Below, piece by piece: positions 23,145 to 36,955 of a stretch of 41,522 bases of DNA. Numbering within the stretch: the stretch's first letter is position 1; every line of letters begins with the position of its first letter. Position numbers and translations under genes: made by a program. Below the pieces are notes generated by a model. That model did not search any database, was not told the origin of the DNA, and saw only the letters and a list, made by a program, of their open reading frames with translations. The stretch is from Terfezia claveryi (taxonomy: Eukaryota; Ascomycota; Pezizomycetes; Pezizales; Pezizaceae), in assembly GCA_015179025.1 (NCBI GenBank), contig WHUX01000338.1, positions 1 to 41,522 on the forward strand, given 5' to 3'.

Positions 23145-24541
23145 TTATTGAAGACCTGGAACTGCATCCCAACCCATCTTGAGAAACTTCCCCGGGGATA
23201 CCTCAATCCCCCTTTTTGCCTGAGATGCTTGGGGCCTGGTTATCCCTCCTTCAAACTCATCAAATTCCACCTTAGGCAACGACTCCAAGCCAGCAATCTT
23301 CCTCTTCTCTTCATACGTCCCAAAGAATCCCGGGCTAGGGACGAACGTCTTTCCCGCGCTTTGGGGGGTCGTGGAGGAGACGGCAGTGGTAGGTGGGCGC
23401 TTAGGCGTGATGAGTTGAGTTGGGGGAGTAATGCTTCCTGTCTCACTATTACACTCCCCTTCCCCAGAGAACTCTCCGTCCGATGGAGGCCTGGCACGGG
23501 TTGCCATCCTCATGGGCGTACTTGGGAGGAAGGGCAATGGGGAATCGCTGCCTTTGTTTGCTGCGGCAGGAGCAGAAAGTGCAAGGGGAGAGAAACACAA
23601 GTTTAACGTTTGCTTGGGATTTGCGGGATGAGCAGGCTTAGGAGAGACTTCGTTATCGGAGAAATCTTCAATGCTCCCGAAGAATAGTGGACCTTCAAAT
23701 GCTCGTTGCTCGGGCCTTGTACTTCCGTGTAGGGAAAGGGTAGGCGGAGGCCGCTCAATTACCACCTCGAAATCCTGCCGTGGAGAGGGAACTTTATCGA
23801 TAAGTTTCCCCCACGCACTAGCTCCAGAATCCTCATCTGTGTCATGTTCCATGGCCATATCCATGTCATCTATCTCTACCACACCATGATGGTCATCATC
23901 TTCATGATCGTCATCGTCCTCATCCATGGCATGTTCCCATGCTGCTCTTTTATTGTCATTGGCAGCACTCTTCCCGGGTGCTGGGAACAATTCATGCTTA
24001 AACCGACCTCCCCGCGCTGTACCAGCCGGGCCCCAGAGGTTTGCTTCATCTTCCTCCTCATCGAGGTGGGGAAGCACCCGTCGTCGCTTTTGTGCGCCCG
24101 CGCCGGACATCGCATATCCATGCATGTGGCCATTTCTGGCAGATACTCTTTCCGCTTCGCGGGCTCTCACCTTCGCAGCCTTTGCAGCTGCAGCGGCTTC
24201 CCACTCCCAGCGGGTTATTTCTTTCTCTACTCTTGCGGCTTCAAGGCGGAGGATGGCAAGGTGTTGGCGAAGAGATCGGAGTTTAGCTATTCAATGTTAA
24301 TGGATAGATAAACATAGCTACCCTAGCGATTTGCGCAGTTGGAATTGAGGGCTTTAGTGAGCTGGGGAAAACACGTACTTTGACATCTCTCCACCGGGTC
24401 TATATGGTGATTATTCCTCTTCATATCTTCCGAAGCGTTATGGTTAACGTTTTCGACAATTGACTCATCCTCATCATCGCTAAAAGCCCTTCGTTTGCGG
24501 TTATTTGCATAGATAGACCCAAGCTTCTTTGACCTCGACAT
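23145..24541 (-). CDS. Unknown fungal protein with coiled coil and acidic patches, 434 aa
   Basis: Two exons on the minus strand (24541-24379 and 24286-23145) join across a 92-nt intron (GTACGT...GAATAG) to exactly 1305 nt. The N-terminus is basic then acidic (KKLGSIYANNRKRRAF, SDDEDES). Next comes an Ala/Glu/Arg-rich helix likely to be a coiled coil (LRQHLAILRLEAARVEKEIT), then Asp/His-rich patches (DEDDDDHEDDDHH) and a long Pro/Ser/Thr-rich region. The C-terminal 70 residues look the most constrained: PSPGFFGTYEEKRKIAGLES, then FDEFEGGI and SPGKFLKMGWDAVPGLQ. I do not recognise the family. Low-complexity acidic and basic blocks suggest a nuclear protein, which is an inference. The frame is intact through both exons. 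Confidence 0.75.
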
Positions 24542-25137
24542 ATTGCGCTTCAATTGGAATTGCTGTGGGCCCCAAAATAACGAATTTGCGAACAAACAGA
24601 ACGACAAGGGAGTTTTTAAATCTCTAGAAAAAAAAAAACCAAACAAGCAAATATACCGGAAGAAAATGGTACAGACTTGGTGACACTGACGGGAGCGGGG
24701 GCGGGGTGACGGACGGGCCATATACCAGTCTCTGGGAGAATTGTCGATCCTCTCAACCTTCCAATAACTTCAGTACGATTGAGACACCACAAATGCTGCG
24801 TGCATACAGCATTACAGGGATTTACCAATTGGCGTAACGTAAAAGTGTGGGAGTTTGCTTGGGAATAAGCAGTCCCGGAATAACCAACGAATAAACAAAT
24901 ATAGCGATATATCGGTATTTGAACAAATTCCTAAGGCTAAGGTGAAGAGCAGCTATTTCTTCGCCGATGTATGTACCTTGTCGACTGGATCGCCGATGCT
25001 GCGTGAATTCACGTATTGGGATTTGGCGACAGGCAAGGTGTGTGTTTTGTTTTATTGAGATAAACAATCAAATTATATTTTTTGGTTGTTGTTTATGAAA
25101 TCTGCCTCCATTCTGCCCGATTGTGATATATCGGGTA
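24542..25137. other. Spacer between DUO1 and the 434-aa gene
   Basis: 596 bp holding the 3' end of DUO1 and the promoter and 5' leader of the downstream 434-aa gene, both on the minus strand. No coding feature is supported. Confidence 0.55.
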
Positions 25138-25941
25138 TTACCTGACCTCTCTTCCTGCTGTGCCCTTTCCAATTATACCACTACTACTTCCCAATCTCCC
25201 GCCTCCCCTCCGTAAGCCCTTCGTGGGAATACCCCTTCCTCTTGAAGTAGTATCTGTACCCGGTATGGAGCTTGAAGTTGGGACCCTGCTACTTCCTGCG
25301 GTGCTCGAGCTTCCTCCAGCACCAACGCCTACCTTTGCCCGACCTCTTCCGTATATTGAGGAAGTGCCTCGCCCGGATCGACTTAGCGGTCTGTTGTCTG
25401 CTTCTCTTGCAGCTGCTGCCCTTTCCCGTTCTCGTTCTCTTGCCACGGCTCGGGCTCGTTCTTCCTCCTTACGTCGTTCTGCTTCTTGTGCTTTGGCGAG
25501 AGCTTCTTGCTCGATATCATTGAGGTCTTTATTACCGCCTTCCCAGTGTCCAGATAGCAGTAGGCGTTGGGTGTGTTCCGTTTGTGAGAGGATGCGGACC
25601 CAGAGGTTTAAGAGGGTATTGGCGGAATTGACAGTAGAGGAGACAGTCTGCATAGACTATGTTAAATGTTGATCGTCAGAAGGTCATTGGGAGTGTTTCA
25701 GCTGCACCTCCATATTGGCTTTGGCCTTCTCTAGTGACCCTATGACATCTTCAATAACGTTATTGATCTGCTGCACTCCAGCAAGCTCAGCTCTCAGAGC
25801 GGCATCTCGGGTCTCTGGGTCTACAGGAGAACGTGAGCTTTGGTTTGGGCGGTTGGTGGGGGTGCGAGTTGTTTGGGGAGATTCTTCATCTGACAGTTGG
25901 AGGCTGTTGAGGTCTAAGGTGTTGTCTCGATAGTTGGCCAT
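25138..25941 (-). CDS. DUO1: DASH complex subunit Duo1, 247 aa
   Basis: Duo1 is a subunit of the ten-protein DASH/Dam1 ring that couples kinetochores to spindle microtubules. The family core is clear: INNVIEDVIGSLEKAKANME, then TVSSTVNSANTLLNLW and VRILSQTEHTQRLLL. Exon 1 is 25941-25708 and exon 2 is 25647-25138. The 60-nt intron (GTGCAG...TATGCAG) falls exactly inside the core, between ANME and TVSS, and keeps phase 0. Reading through instead would hit a stop and break the motif. After the core is a Glu/Arg/Ala-rich helix (about residues 125-165), then a Gly/Arg/Ser-rich basic tail with RG repeats, plausibly microtubule-contacting and a phosphorylation region (inference). It is transcribed divergently from the 579-aa gene across about 770 bp. 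Confidence 0.92.
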
Positions 25942-26710
25942 TGCTGCTGTGATGTTTGCGTGGAACGGTTCTATTGTTTGTACTTGGGGGGGTTGTTGGG
26001 GCTTGGCGTGGCTGCTACAATGCTACAGGCGCTTGCATATTATTTTGTACTCGTAGTGCATACTCCGTACCGTACATCCTGTTCTTCAACACAACTGAAA
26101 GCCAAATACAGAATAGGAAGTAAGTTGTTTATGGATACTCAGTAGATATCAAAAGGCTGCATCTGAATATTCAATGACTTCCATTGAAACTCGTCTACTC
26201 ACTTAGCTCCTTGCTACGACGAGTTGTTTACATGTCCCATGCTACAAACAACTTACACACGAGCCAATAAACATGCAGATCTGAGAACGCGTCTCGCAGC
26301 AACCACGGTTTCCCTGTGTCACAACAATCTGCCACTCCCATCGCCCACTGATTCTCGATCCAGAACACACATACACAATTACTTCGATACACTATCGTTG
26401 GTAACTCATCAATCTCCGTCTCTGTTTTTGACGGTTTTTGACGGTTTTTTTCTCTATTTGGTTCTTTGGCATTTGCATTCGCCGCCCCGCTCCCTCTTTG
26501 TCACAGCGTGTCTCAGAGTGTTTGTTGTTGATCGGTCAAAGCAACACGCTGAAAAACATTGCTTCACCAAACACATCCGAACTTCAAAGCTCACCGCATT
26601 CACAATAGGCATCATTGTTAAGGGATCTATTCGGCATATTTTCCTCGGTAATATACACCTCTCAGATTTGATTTTCCTCGCAAGTGCATATTTTCAATCG
26701 ATCACACAAC
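25942..26710. promoter_or_regulatory. Divergent intergenic region, DUO1 and 579-aa gene
   Basis: 769 bp between two start codons facing away from each other. It must contain both promoters and leaders. A short tandem TTTTTGACGG repeat (about 26427-26446) is present. No specific factor site is claimed. Confidence 0.5.
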
Positions 26711-28507
26711 ATGGAAACATGTCCAAGAACCCCGCCTAGAAGGACTCGTGTCGAGACGCCTGACGCTCCGCTTCATGGCGTAGAGTACGATAAGGGTAAG
26801 AAGCTGGAGAGGAAAGAGAAGGAACAAGAGAAGGCCAGACTGAAGGAAGAGAGGGAGCGACAGAAAGAGAAGGCACCAGTCTATTCTACATCCAGCAAGG
26901 CCAAGTCGTCCGTGTCGTTTGCTCCCTCTCCACCAGGTTCTCCCGTCAGCACTGGCTTGCCATCCCCAGTTCAGGACACGTTTAGCATCTTCAGAGACGA
27001 TAATCAATCAACAACTAATGCTGATCCCTTAACCGGGCCGCCCCATCCTGCGGCTACGAAGTACAAGAGGTTTAAGCCTCCACCAGCTCCTCAGAACATG
27101 AGGAACCCATTTGCTCCTGAGGAGGCATCACAAGAGCCCAATGGTGCAGAGTCTCTACCCACTCCTGCCAAGACACCTTCGAGAAAGAGGAAGTTCATGG
27201 TACCATCTGAAGAACAAGAGGAGCTAGACTCTGCGAGCAGGATTTTGTTCTCGGATAATACAAAGCCAAAGACTCCTATCTCATCGGCAGCAGCAGCTAC
27301 TCTTGCAGAAATTCTTGGAGAACCAACATCCAGCATTCTTGCATCCAGTAAGTCCAGCACACGCAAGAAATCAAGTCACAAGATTGACCATGGGCGGGAT
27401 GTTGCACGAGACCTATTTGGAAGCTCAGATGTCCTTGGTTCAAGGGATAGAGGATCTATTGAGATTTTCACCGACTCCAACGCTAGAGTCCCAGAATACG
27501 ACCCCAGCTCAGAGAATCCGTTCATTGATCATCCAGAAGGTAGCACGAGGCAGCTTAGTGACAAGCAACGAGAGAAGGAGAGAAAGCGTAGGGAGAGACT
27601 GGAAAAGAATAGGGAAGAGTTTGAGGCTCTCCGGGCTGGAAGGGAGGATGGGATGGTTTATACAGTGTATGGCTTACCCCCCTAGACTGTTATAATACCG
27701 TACTATTCTAATATCTGTTTTAGCCGCGGAATGAAAGTCTTCCGGAAGTTTGAAGAAGATAATTCTAGGGTCCTTAGTGGGCCAGTCCAGCGTGTTCTCT
27801 TCCCATCCGCCAGAGGAACTCGCAGCAGAGGGTCTCGTTCCCTTGAAGTGGAGGAAGCGCAGCCTGCAGTCCCTACTAAAGGGTTCCTTGGAGGAGCGTC
27901 TGACGATGACGAGGAAGTTGACCATTTCGCCGCCATCTCTGATTCGGACAATACCCCCTCGACACCCACCAATCAGTCTAAGAGGAAAGTAACAGTCGAA
28001 AACGCTGGGGAGAAGGTCGAAGAGAAGCTAAAAACGGTTATCGAGGAGGAAGTGGAGGGGGAGGAGGGTGGAAAGAGAGAAAAGACCGATGAGGAGAAAT
28101 CGTATGAAGAAACAGGGATAGAGGCTACTTCCCCAGAGGAAGAGGAGAAGAAGTTTGATCCAGAGAAAGTTTGCCTGGAAGAGCAGCCTGAAAAACGTAC
28201 ACGCGCCCCTTCAGTAGCACCATCTGTGTCTTCAGTTGCATCTTCAAACATTCTTAGCTTCGGCCGCAGACCTAGGATCACAAAGAGTGTTTCTAATCTG
28301 AGTAATGACGAAGGGAAAACACCTGCGCTAAGGCGAAGCAAACGACTGGCGAGCGTCGAGCCAGAGCCCACCCCGGACATTGGAAAGGCTACCATTAAGC
28401 AAAAGCTGGCCTCAAAGAGGGGCAGGAGCGAGGACTCAGCATTGGAGGATACTGGGAAGTGGGCATTGGAAGTACAAGGCGGGAGTAGGAAGAAGAGCAG
28501 GTATTGA
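26711..28507 (+). CDS. Unknown fungal protein, highly charged, 579 aa
   Basis: Two exons, 26711-27666 and 27724-28507, separated by a 57-nt intron (GTATGG...TTTTAG), give 1740 nt in one frame. A longer frame starts upstream at a non-ATG codon; the ATG at 26711 is the first methionine. The features are: a Lys/Glu-rich helix (residues 27-55, KKLERKEKEQEKARLKEE); Pro/Ser/Thr-rich disorder with repeated TP sites (LPTPAKTPSRKRKF); ENPFIDHPEG; a charged helix (KQREKERKRRERLEKNREEF); and then, across the intron, GMVYTVRGMKVFRKFEED with RVLFPSARGTRSRGS. The C-terminus has basic clusters (LRRSKRL, SRKKSRY) that look like nuclear signals. I recall the GM.Y..RG.K.FR block from uncharacterised ascomycete proteins but can give no function. 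TP sites and divergence from DUO1 make a cell-cycle link conceivable only as a guess. Confidence 0.78.
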
Positions 28508-29538
28508 ATATAACCAGTATGGACGACTAAGTTGGTTTTGGTTATGCTTCGGGTGATATGAAGTTGGTTGATGGATGAAAACAGAATGGGATGTGTTGGT
28601 ATACGGCTGTTGATTTTGTAACATGCATTTGAACTTACTGCTTTCGTTCACCCGAAGTCTTGATGGGTTCAAACCTACTATTAGTTCTGATTTATCGGAG
28701 TGTTTGGGTTCATTTGTTCTCCACCTTCGTTTGGACCTCTTTAATACCTGGTTTTATTTTTGTTTACCCTCCCACTCGCTACTCTGATTTTTTATTGGTT
28801 TTACTTTTGCTGGAAGAGTGGCCCATCGGGCCATGTATGTGTGTTACAGTGAGGTACTTCAGTATCGAGTATGTACTTGTTTTGTTTCCTTAGCTCTGGT
28901 TTTGAGCGGGTGCTGTGTGCGGATCCGGCCGCACGAAGGAACGTTTTGGCAGCTGCAGCTTGAGAGCTACGGCGAAGACGGATTGTACTGTATATGTACT
29001 TAGTAGTCAGTACCTTTGTATTAGCTTGCGGAATCATTGAAAATGCCTGCTGTATGTATGCTGGATATGTTATCGTTTAATTGTTATTTGTGTGGAATAT
29101 ATTAATGTAGCGTTTGGCAGCTGCTCCAATATGAACCTGAGATAACTTTGTATTCCCTGTCTTGGGCGGACACCAACTTATGTAAGCCTGCCTACAACAA
29201 CCCGCCTGGTATCTCTCCCCAAAGCTCCTATTATCGACAACAATAGAGGAGTAAGGGGGTGCAGCAATCGAATGATAGAAGATTCGCCGCTACCTCAGCC
29301 AGCACCACTTCTTCCCCACCTCCCACAATTTCGAGTCTCACCCATCCGTCGCCAATCCCCCACCTCACCCCACCCCACAGTACCTTACATACACATCGAG
29401 GCTTAAGACAGTTGTCCAAGGCCAAATTCATCGATCTAGCCCTAGCCAAAATACTGTTGCCATTCAGGTACCTACGTCACCAAAACAACTCACTCTTGAT
29501 TAATCAAGGTCATCGCTTGCGCAAGCTCAAAATATACC
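28508..29538. other. Spacer upstream of VPS35
   Basis: About 1 kb with the 3' end of the 579-aa gene and the VPS35 promoter and leader. C-rich sequence near 29310-29385 precedes the start by about 150 bp. No gene is supported. Confidence 0.5.
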
Positions 29539-32500
29539 ATGACTACGCCGATAACCACGGAGGAGTCTGCGCAGTTGTTGGCTGATGCTTTGGCGGTTGT
29601 GAGGCAGCAGGCAGCACTCATGCGCCGGGCTCTGGAGACACCGGGGAAGCTGATGGATGCTCTTAAGTGTAGTAGTACGTTGGTCAGTGAGCTTAGGACG
29701 GGGAGTTTGAGCCCGAAACAGTATTATGAGTTGTATATGGCGGTGTTTGATGCGTTGAGGCATTTGTCGGCGTATCTGAGGGAGAGTCATCCAGTTAATC
29801 ATTTGGCGGATCTGTAAGTACCCCTAGGTACTAGGTTGGGACTTTGAGAGGAGGAAGATTGTGCTAATGTGGGGTTGTGAGAGGGGTTGGTAGATATGAG
29901 CTCGTGCAATATGCAGGTAGGGATTGGAGATTATGCACCGGGGGGTCCGAGGAATGGCATGCTAATACGGTCGGGATAGGAAATATTGTGCCGAGACTGT
30001 ACTTGATGATAACCGTCGGAACGTGAGTTGTATACCGCTGGGGACCGAGGGTTAGGAGTTTATTGGGGCTAACATTTACCAGAGTTTATATGGGCATTGA
30101 GGATGCACCTGTGAAAGAGATTATGAAGGACATGATGGAGATGAGTCGGGGGGTGCAACATCCGATGAGGTAAACAGCCGGAATTGCGCAAGTGGATAAC
30201 ATGAGTATAACTGATGGTCGATGGTTGGATAGGGGGTTGTTCCTGAGATACTATCTCTCAGGCCAGTCACGCGATTACCTACCTACTGGGAGCGGTGATG
30301 GGCCAGAGGGTAACCTCCAAGACTCCATATCATTCGTTCTCACCAATTTCGTTGAGATGAACAAGCTCTGGGTCAGGCTTCAGCATCAGGGACACTCTAG
30401 GGAAAGGGACAAGAGGACACAAGAGAGGAAGGAGCTGCAGCTGCTGGTGGGGTATAATCTCGAACGACTAAGCCAGTTAGTAGACCTAGAGGCCTATAAG
30501 AATGGTGTTTTGGGCTCGCTGTTGGAACAAGTTGTTCAGTGTCGGGACGTGCTTGCACAGGAGTACCTGTTAGAGGTCATAACGCAGGTTTTTCCAGACG
30601 AATTTCACCTCCACACTCTCGATCAATTCCTGTCAGCTACCGCTCGCCTAAATCCTAATGTTAATGTCAAAGCAATTGTCATTGGAATAATGGACCGATT
30701 GAGTAATTATGCAGCTAGGGAGGCAGCGTCTGAATCACTGGAGGAGAAGCAAAAGAAAGAGCTGGATGCTGCATTGAAGATGTTGGATAAAATGAAACTA
30801 TCAAAAGAGAGCTCACCACCACCACCAATCGACAAGGAGAATAATCCACCAAAGACCCTGGCTGATGATGTTCCTAAGGAGAACGGTCATAGTGAGGAAC
30901 CTGATGAGGCAGGGGATGGCGCAAAGAGTCCAGTGGAACTAGAGAAGAAAGCAGTCACGGAATCTGTTGAAGGCAAGCCGAGAGGGATTCCAGAGGATGT
31001 CCGGTTGTATGAGATTTTCTACGACCAGGTGGTGAAGCTTGTGAATGTAGGTTCGATTTGCGTCCTACTATCTACTTTTTTTTGAAAGTTAGGGGATGGA
31101 GACTGGGTTTATCAGGGGACAAGGTGAAATCTGATTGTTTCTATTTTCTTGACAGGCTCAGAATCTTCCTATACAAGATATTACTGCATTACTTGTTTCA
31201 TTGGCAAACTTGGCACTGTGGGTTTTACTCTCTTGATTGAGATTATTTACGGAGCTGTTAAGGCTAATTTGATTATATTTGCTCAGGAATATTTACCCAG
31301 AGCGCCTAGGTATGCCCATGAGAACACCCACCGTCCTCTCCTATTACGATGACTGACCCTGAACTCCCCAGACTATGTTGATCAAGTTCTCTCCTACACA
31401 AACCAGAAAGTCACCGAGATGGCCAACAGTCCCGACCTACACTCACCTGCCTGCCAGAAGAGCATACTAGGTCTCCTTCAAGCGCCCATAAAATCATATA
31501 TCTCCCTCTTTACAATATTTGCGCTACCTAACTACCTCCCATTACTGCATGGCCAGACATACCCTACTCGCCGGGCTGTTGCGGGCTCTGTAATCCAGAC
31601 TATCCTAAAGAACTCTATAAAAATCACCCAGCCAGAACATGCAGAAGGAATACTGGAGCTGGTGGAGGTCTTGATTAGGGAAGGTGCACAGCAGCAAGTG
31701 GGATACCCTGGGTCAGGAAGGCGGGGCAGGGAGATGGAGACGGAGGAGACAGTCGAGGAGCAGGGCTGGCTGGCCCGAATGGTGCACTTGCTGTATAATG
31801 AGAATAATGATGTGCAGTTCAAGGTACATCCCGATCCCCTTTCGAAAGCTGGAAGCTATATGGGGGTTAAATTGATGCTGACACAATCGATAGCTTATCC
31901 AAATCACTGCCAAAGTCTTTGCGGAAGGAGGTGACCGCATTAAATACACCACACCTGCCATCATCACCTCATCCGTAAAGCTTTCCCGACGGTACAAATC
32001 TCAAGAGCACACCTCCGAGACTTGGCAAACTATGTCTACTTCACTATACCGCTTCATGCTACAGAACTTGAAAGCCCTCTATTCTCGTGTGGGATGTGCA
32101 GACTTGTGTTTGCGCTTGTTTGTATTCTGTGGGCAGGTGGCAGACCAGAATGGCTTTGAGGAGGTGGCTTATGAGTATTTTGCGCAAGCATTTGCGATTT
32201 ATGAAGAGGCAATTTCGGATAGCAGAGCGCAGTTCCAGGCGGTGTGTGTTATTGCTAGCGCGTTACACTCAACGCGAAACTTTGGGAAGGAGAATTATGA
32301 TACTTTAATCACAAAGTGCGCGCTGCATGGGAGTAAGTTGTTGAAGAAGGTATGTGGTTTCTCCGCCAACCGTGGGATATAGCATAGCGTTGCTGACGTG
32401 ACGTTTATGGGTAAATTAGCCGGACCAATGTCGCGCAGTTTACCTTGCTAGTCACTTGTGGTGGGCGACAGAAATCCCGGCTAGAAACGAAGATGATAAG

Positions 32501-32871
32501 ACTGTAAGTTCACCCCCTCCCCCTGTGAAGAAAACCATATACTAATGAGCACACCATAGCCTCTCTATCGCGACGGCAAGCGAGTCCTTGAATGTCTCCA
32601 GCGAGCTCTGAGAGTAGCCGACGCGTGTATGGACACGGCCGTCTCAGTCGAGCTATTCGTTGAGATTCTCAACCGCTATGTGTATTATTTTGACCGACAG
32701 AACGAGGCTGTGACGGTCAAGTACCTGAATGGCTTGATTGAGTTGATTCATAGTAATTCGCATAATAACCCCGAGAGCTCCGCCACGGAGGGGCCGAGGA
32801 AGCACTTTGAGAGGACGTTGGAGTATATTAGGAGTAGAGAGTTTGATGGAGTAGTGCTGGATATAAAGTAG
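29539..32871 (+). CDS. VPS35: Retromer subunit Vps35, 876 aa, 11 exons
   Basis: Vps35 is the alpha-solenoid scaffold of retromer, which retrieves cargo receptors from endosomes to the Golgi. Eleven exons join to 2631 nt: 29539-29813, 29894-29916, 29980-30022, 30083-30169, 30233-31046, 31156-31217, 31287-31309, 31372-31823, 31894-32349, 32420-32503 and 32560-32871. All use GT-AG and keep frame. Hallmarks are the Vps26-contact motif PRLYLM (exon 3), [20 protein letters not shown] across the exon 4/5 junction, [46 protein letters not shown], and the C-terminal [15 protein letters not shown] with [12 protein letters not shown]. Residues about 345-415 are an acidic Pro-rich insert typical of fungal Vps35. 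Exons 2 and 7 are only 23 nt each. No lesion was found, so this gene is a quality control for neighbouring sequence. Confidence 0.97.
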
Positions 32872-33707
32872 GTGGTGGTTAGCTTGGACTGAGGAGAAGC
32901 CGGTGGGAGGGGAGAATGTAGAGAGGCTAGGCTGGAGTTTTTTACTTGACCTCGATGCTGTACTATGCACAAAAAGGCTTAGTGCTCGGGCCTTGCCCGT
33001 ACTTATTCAGCGGAATACCATTGCGGGGAAATATTGATGGCAGTTATGAATGGGGGAGTTTGTGCGTGCGCACTTACATAGGAAAGACGATAGATGGATA
33101 GGCGGCGGCACTGGAGGCCTGGTGAGGAGGAGGTAGTCTACTTGAACATGGCTATGCAAGGATGTGTAATTGTAGTGTTGATATGAGAATGCTATGTTGT
33201 TTTCTGTGACAAGTTACATACCATGTGCGTGTGGAGAGCTCTGGATTGCACTTCAGGGTAAGAACTAAATACTTCTGTACAGAAATACTCGTCTATTGCA
33301 TATCAAATTCGGACCCCCCTTCGTACTATCGAACGGTAATCCAAATAGATGCACAAACCTTACTGACTAGCTGCATCTATACCCACAACTAGGTCTAGGA
33401 GTCGGGTCCGGAGGCGGAAAGGGACCCCTGGGCTATGTATTTGGTCCTTTCTTGCAGGATTTCGGGGCTGGATACATATAAGTCAGTTTTGATAACTGCC
33501 TGGGTGTTGGAGCGGGAAGGGCAGGGGAGATGTGAGGCTGGGGAGGGAAGAGGTGAACAGGAGGCGGTGCTTAGGTCTGTACCAGTAGTTGGCCACTGCT
33601 CATCAAGCCCTCTCCGACTACCATGTCCGCTGCTTTATCCGGTAATCGGGATTGCCATAATTCAACCTGATTACTTACTCAAGTAGTATCCTCCTCATTG
33701 TCCCCTC
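32872..33707. other. Convergent spacer between VPS35 and the PAQR gene
   Basis: 836 bp in which both genes terminate. The frame at 33435-33686 is short and Gly/Glu-rich without motifs, so it is not called. Confidence 0.55.
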
Positions 33708-35017
33708 TTAAATGCCACACTCCATTCCCACCACCCCATGTCTATAATCAAACGCCTTCACCAACCCCACCAACTCACATCCCGCCGCCGCCAATACCAA
33801 TACATGGAACCACTGGTGACTACTACCAAATATATCGAACTTCCCTGGGGCGAGCCTCTCCGGGACTCTAGCTGCGTACAGGGCTGCACCGAATATATAT
33901 AGTGCCCCTTGGGTAAGTAACCAGCTGAGAGAGATTTGCTTTGAAAGAGAGGACCACCCGAGGATAGAGGCGGCATGGAAGAGCGGGACGATACCGGAGG
34001 ACCCGTAGAGTACGTACATTGTTGCGCGGAGGGGGCGGTAAGGGGGGGTACGGAAGTGGGGGTGGAGAGTGAGGACAGTGCAGAGAAAGCCGAGGAGGAG
34101 AATCTAGTAACAAGGTGTTAGCTCAGGCAAGGCACAGGGAGGCGCGGGGTGTGTGATGTGAAGAACCCACCATTGCACAATACGTCTTATGCAACTCCGG
34201 TAAACACCAAAACCCATAATACAAACTCGCCATATAACTTCCCGCAATCATTGCCACGATACCCATATAATCTAGCCTGTTTCCCAGTTTTGCCACTTCC
34301 AGGCTGTGATTACAGATTGTATGGTAGGTTGTGGATGCCCCGAGGCAAATTACGGCTCCAGAGAGGAAACATACAAAGGCTAGTTTATCCCCGGGAGAGA
34401 AGGAGGGATATCGTGGGAGGAAGGTGTGCGTTAGGTGGGCTGTGAGAAGGGCGAGGGAGGCGAGGGCGCCTATGAGGTGCGTGTGGATGTTAATGGATTC
34501 GTTGTGGAGGTAGAAGAGGGACTTAAGAGAGAGGTAAATGGAGTTGGAGGCTCGGCTGGCTTGAGGTTAGCAAAGCTAATTGGAAAAATACATAGTGGAA
34601 TGGATTTACCGGTAGCCAGAGCGGATGAAGTGGTTGTCTCTATCAAAGGGCCAACAGATACATTAACTCTCCGCCCCTCATGACTGAGCTTTTAAGAAGG
34701 AATATATACATACTGCTGCCATGACGCTACATAGCACCAGTCAGCTTCCATGGATTCACCCTAGAAGGTCCCAAGCTCAGGGTAACTCACGTAACTCATC
34801 CCACAGACACGTTAACACTCGTTCGATCTTGTGCTCCGTGGCAATAGCTACGTCAACCTAATTCACATGTCTCCCATTAGTTCTTTTCCATGTCGGCGGT
34901 CGAAACAACACAAAGGAAGCTCACCAATTTCTTTTCTAGCTTCCCAACAGTGCTTTGCTCAGCCTTACCATCTATGCCAGCTCTGGTATGGGGTTGTCTC
35001 TGCCTTAGTTTATCCAT
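33708..35017 (-). CDS. Izh/adiponectin-receptor-like PAQR membrane protein, 322 aa
   Basis: A seven-helix membrane protein of the PAQR/hemolysin III family. Yeast Izh proteins act in zinc and sterol homeostasis. Exons on the minus strand are 35017-34925, 34857-34791, 34637-34610 (28 nt), 34555-34171 and 34103-33708, totalling exactly 969 nt. Conserved blocks are LTCLWDEL, NHFIRSGYR, SLKSLFYLHNESINIHTHLI, ICLGASTTYHT and, near the C-terminus, SSHQWFHVLVLAA. The His in TYHT and the two in HQWFH are the family's zinc ligands, and all are present. The exon 2/3 junction is ambiguous. The donor at 34790 with the acceptor before 34637 keeps frame but drops the usual Pro-x-Trp-x-Arg-Asp residues; a donor four bases later with an acceptor two bases earlier also keeps frame and retains Asp. 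It shares a short divergent promoter with GAL7. Confidence 0.92.
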
Positions 35018-36684
<1,667 letters not shown>

Positions 36685-36931
36685 GGGGTTATGTAGCTAG
36701 TGGGTTACTTGTTATAGTGTGTGGTTGTTTGCTGTGGACTTGAAACCAAAAGAGCTTTGGATAACAAGGCGTTACTAATTCATACTATGCCATACGATCA
36801 GCATGTTAATCAATCTGAAGTGATAGTTAATTTCCGCTGCTTGTATGGCTGGTATAAAGCTTTTTGCTTCCGGAGTTGAGGGTAACCGCCAGTCGGGCAC
36901 GGAGTATTCCAAGAATTCTAGGAAATAACTA

Positions 36932-36946
36932 TGCCAACCAGACTAG
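36932..36946 (+). repeat. Third exact copy of the dispersed 15-mer
   Basis: TGCCAACCAGACTAG lies eight bases before the TA that flanks the Tc1-like MITE. It is inside a direct repeat of CTAGGAAAT (36918-36926 and 36943-36951), which may mark a duplicated insertion or excision site. Confidence 0.55.
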
Positions 36947-36955
36947 GAAATCTTA

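Noticed and set aside
25160..25672. 170-codon plus-strand frame opposite DUO1
   Set aside because: It is a shadow of DUO1 exon 2; the minus strand carries the DASH core motif.
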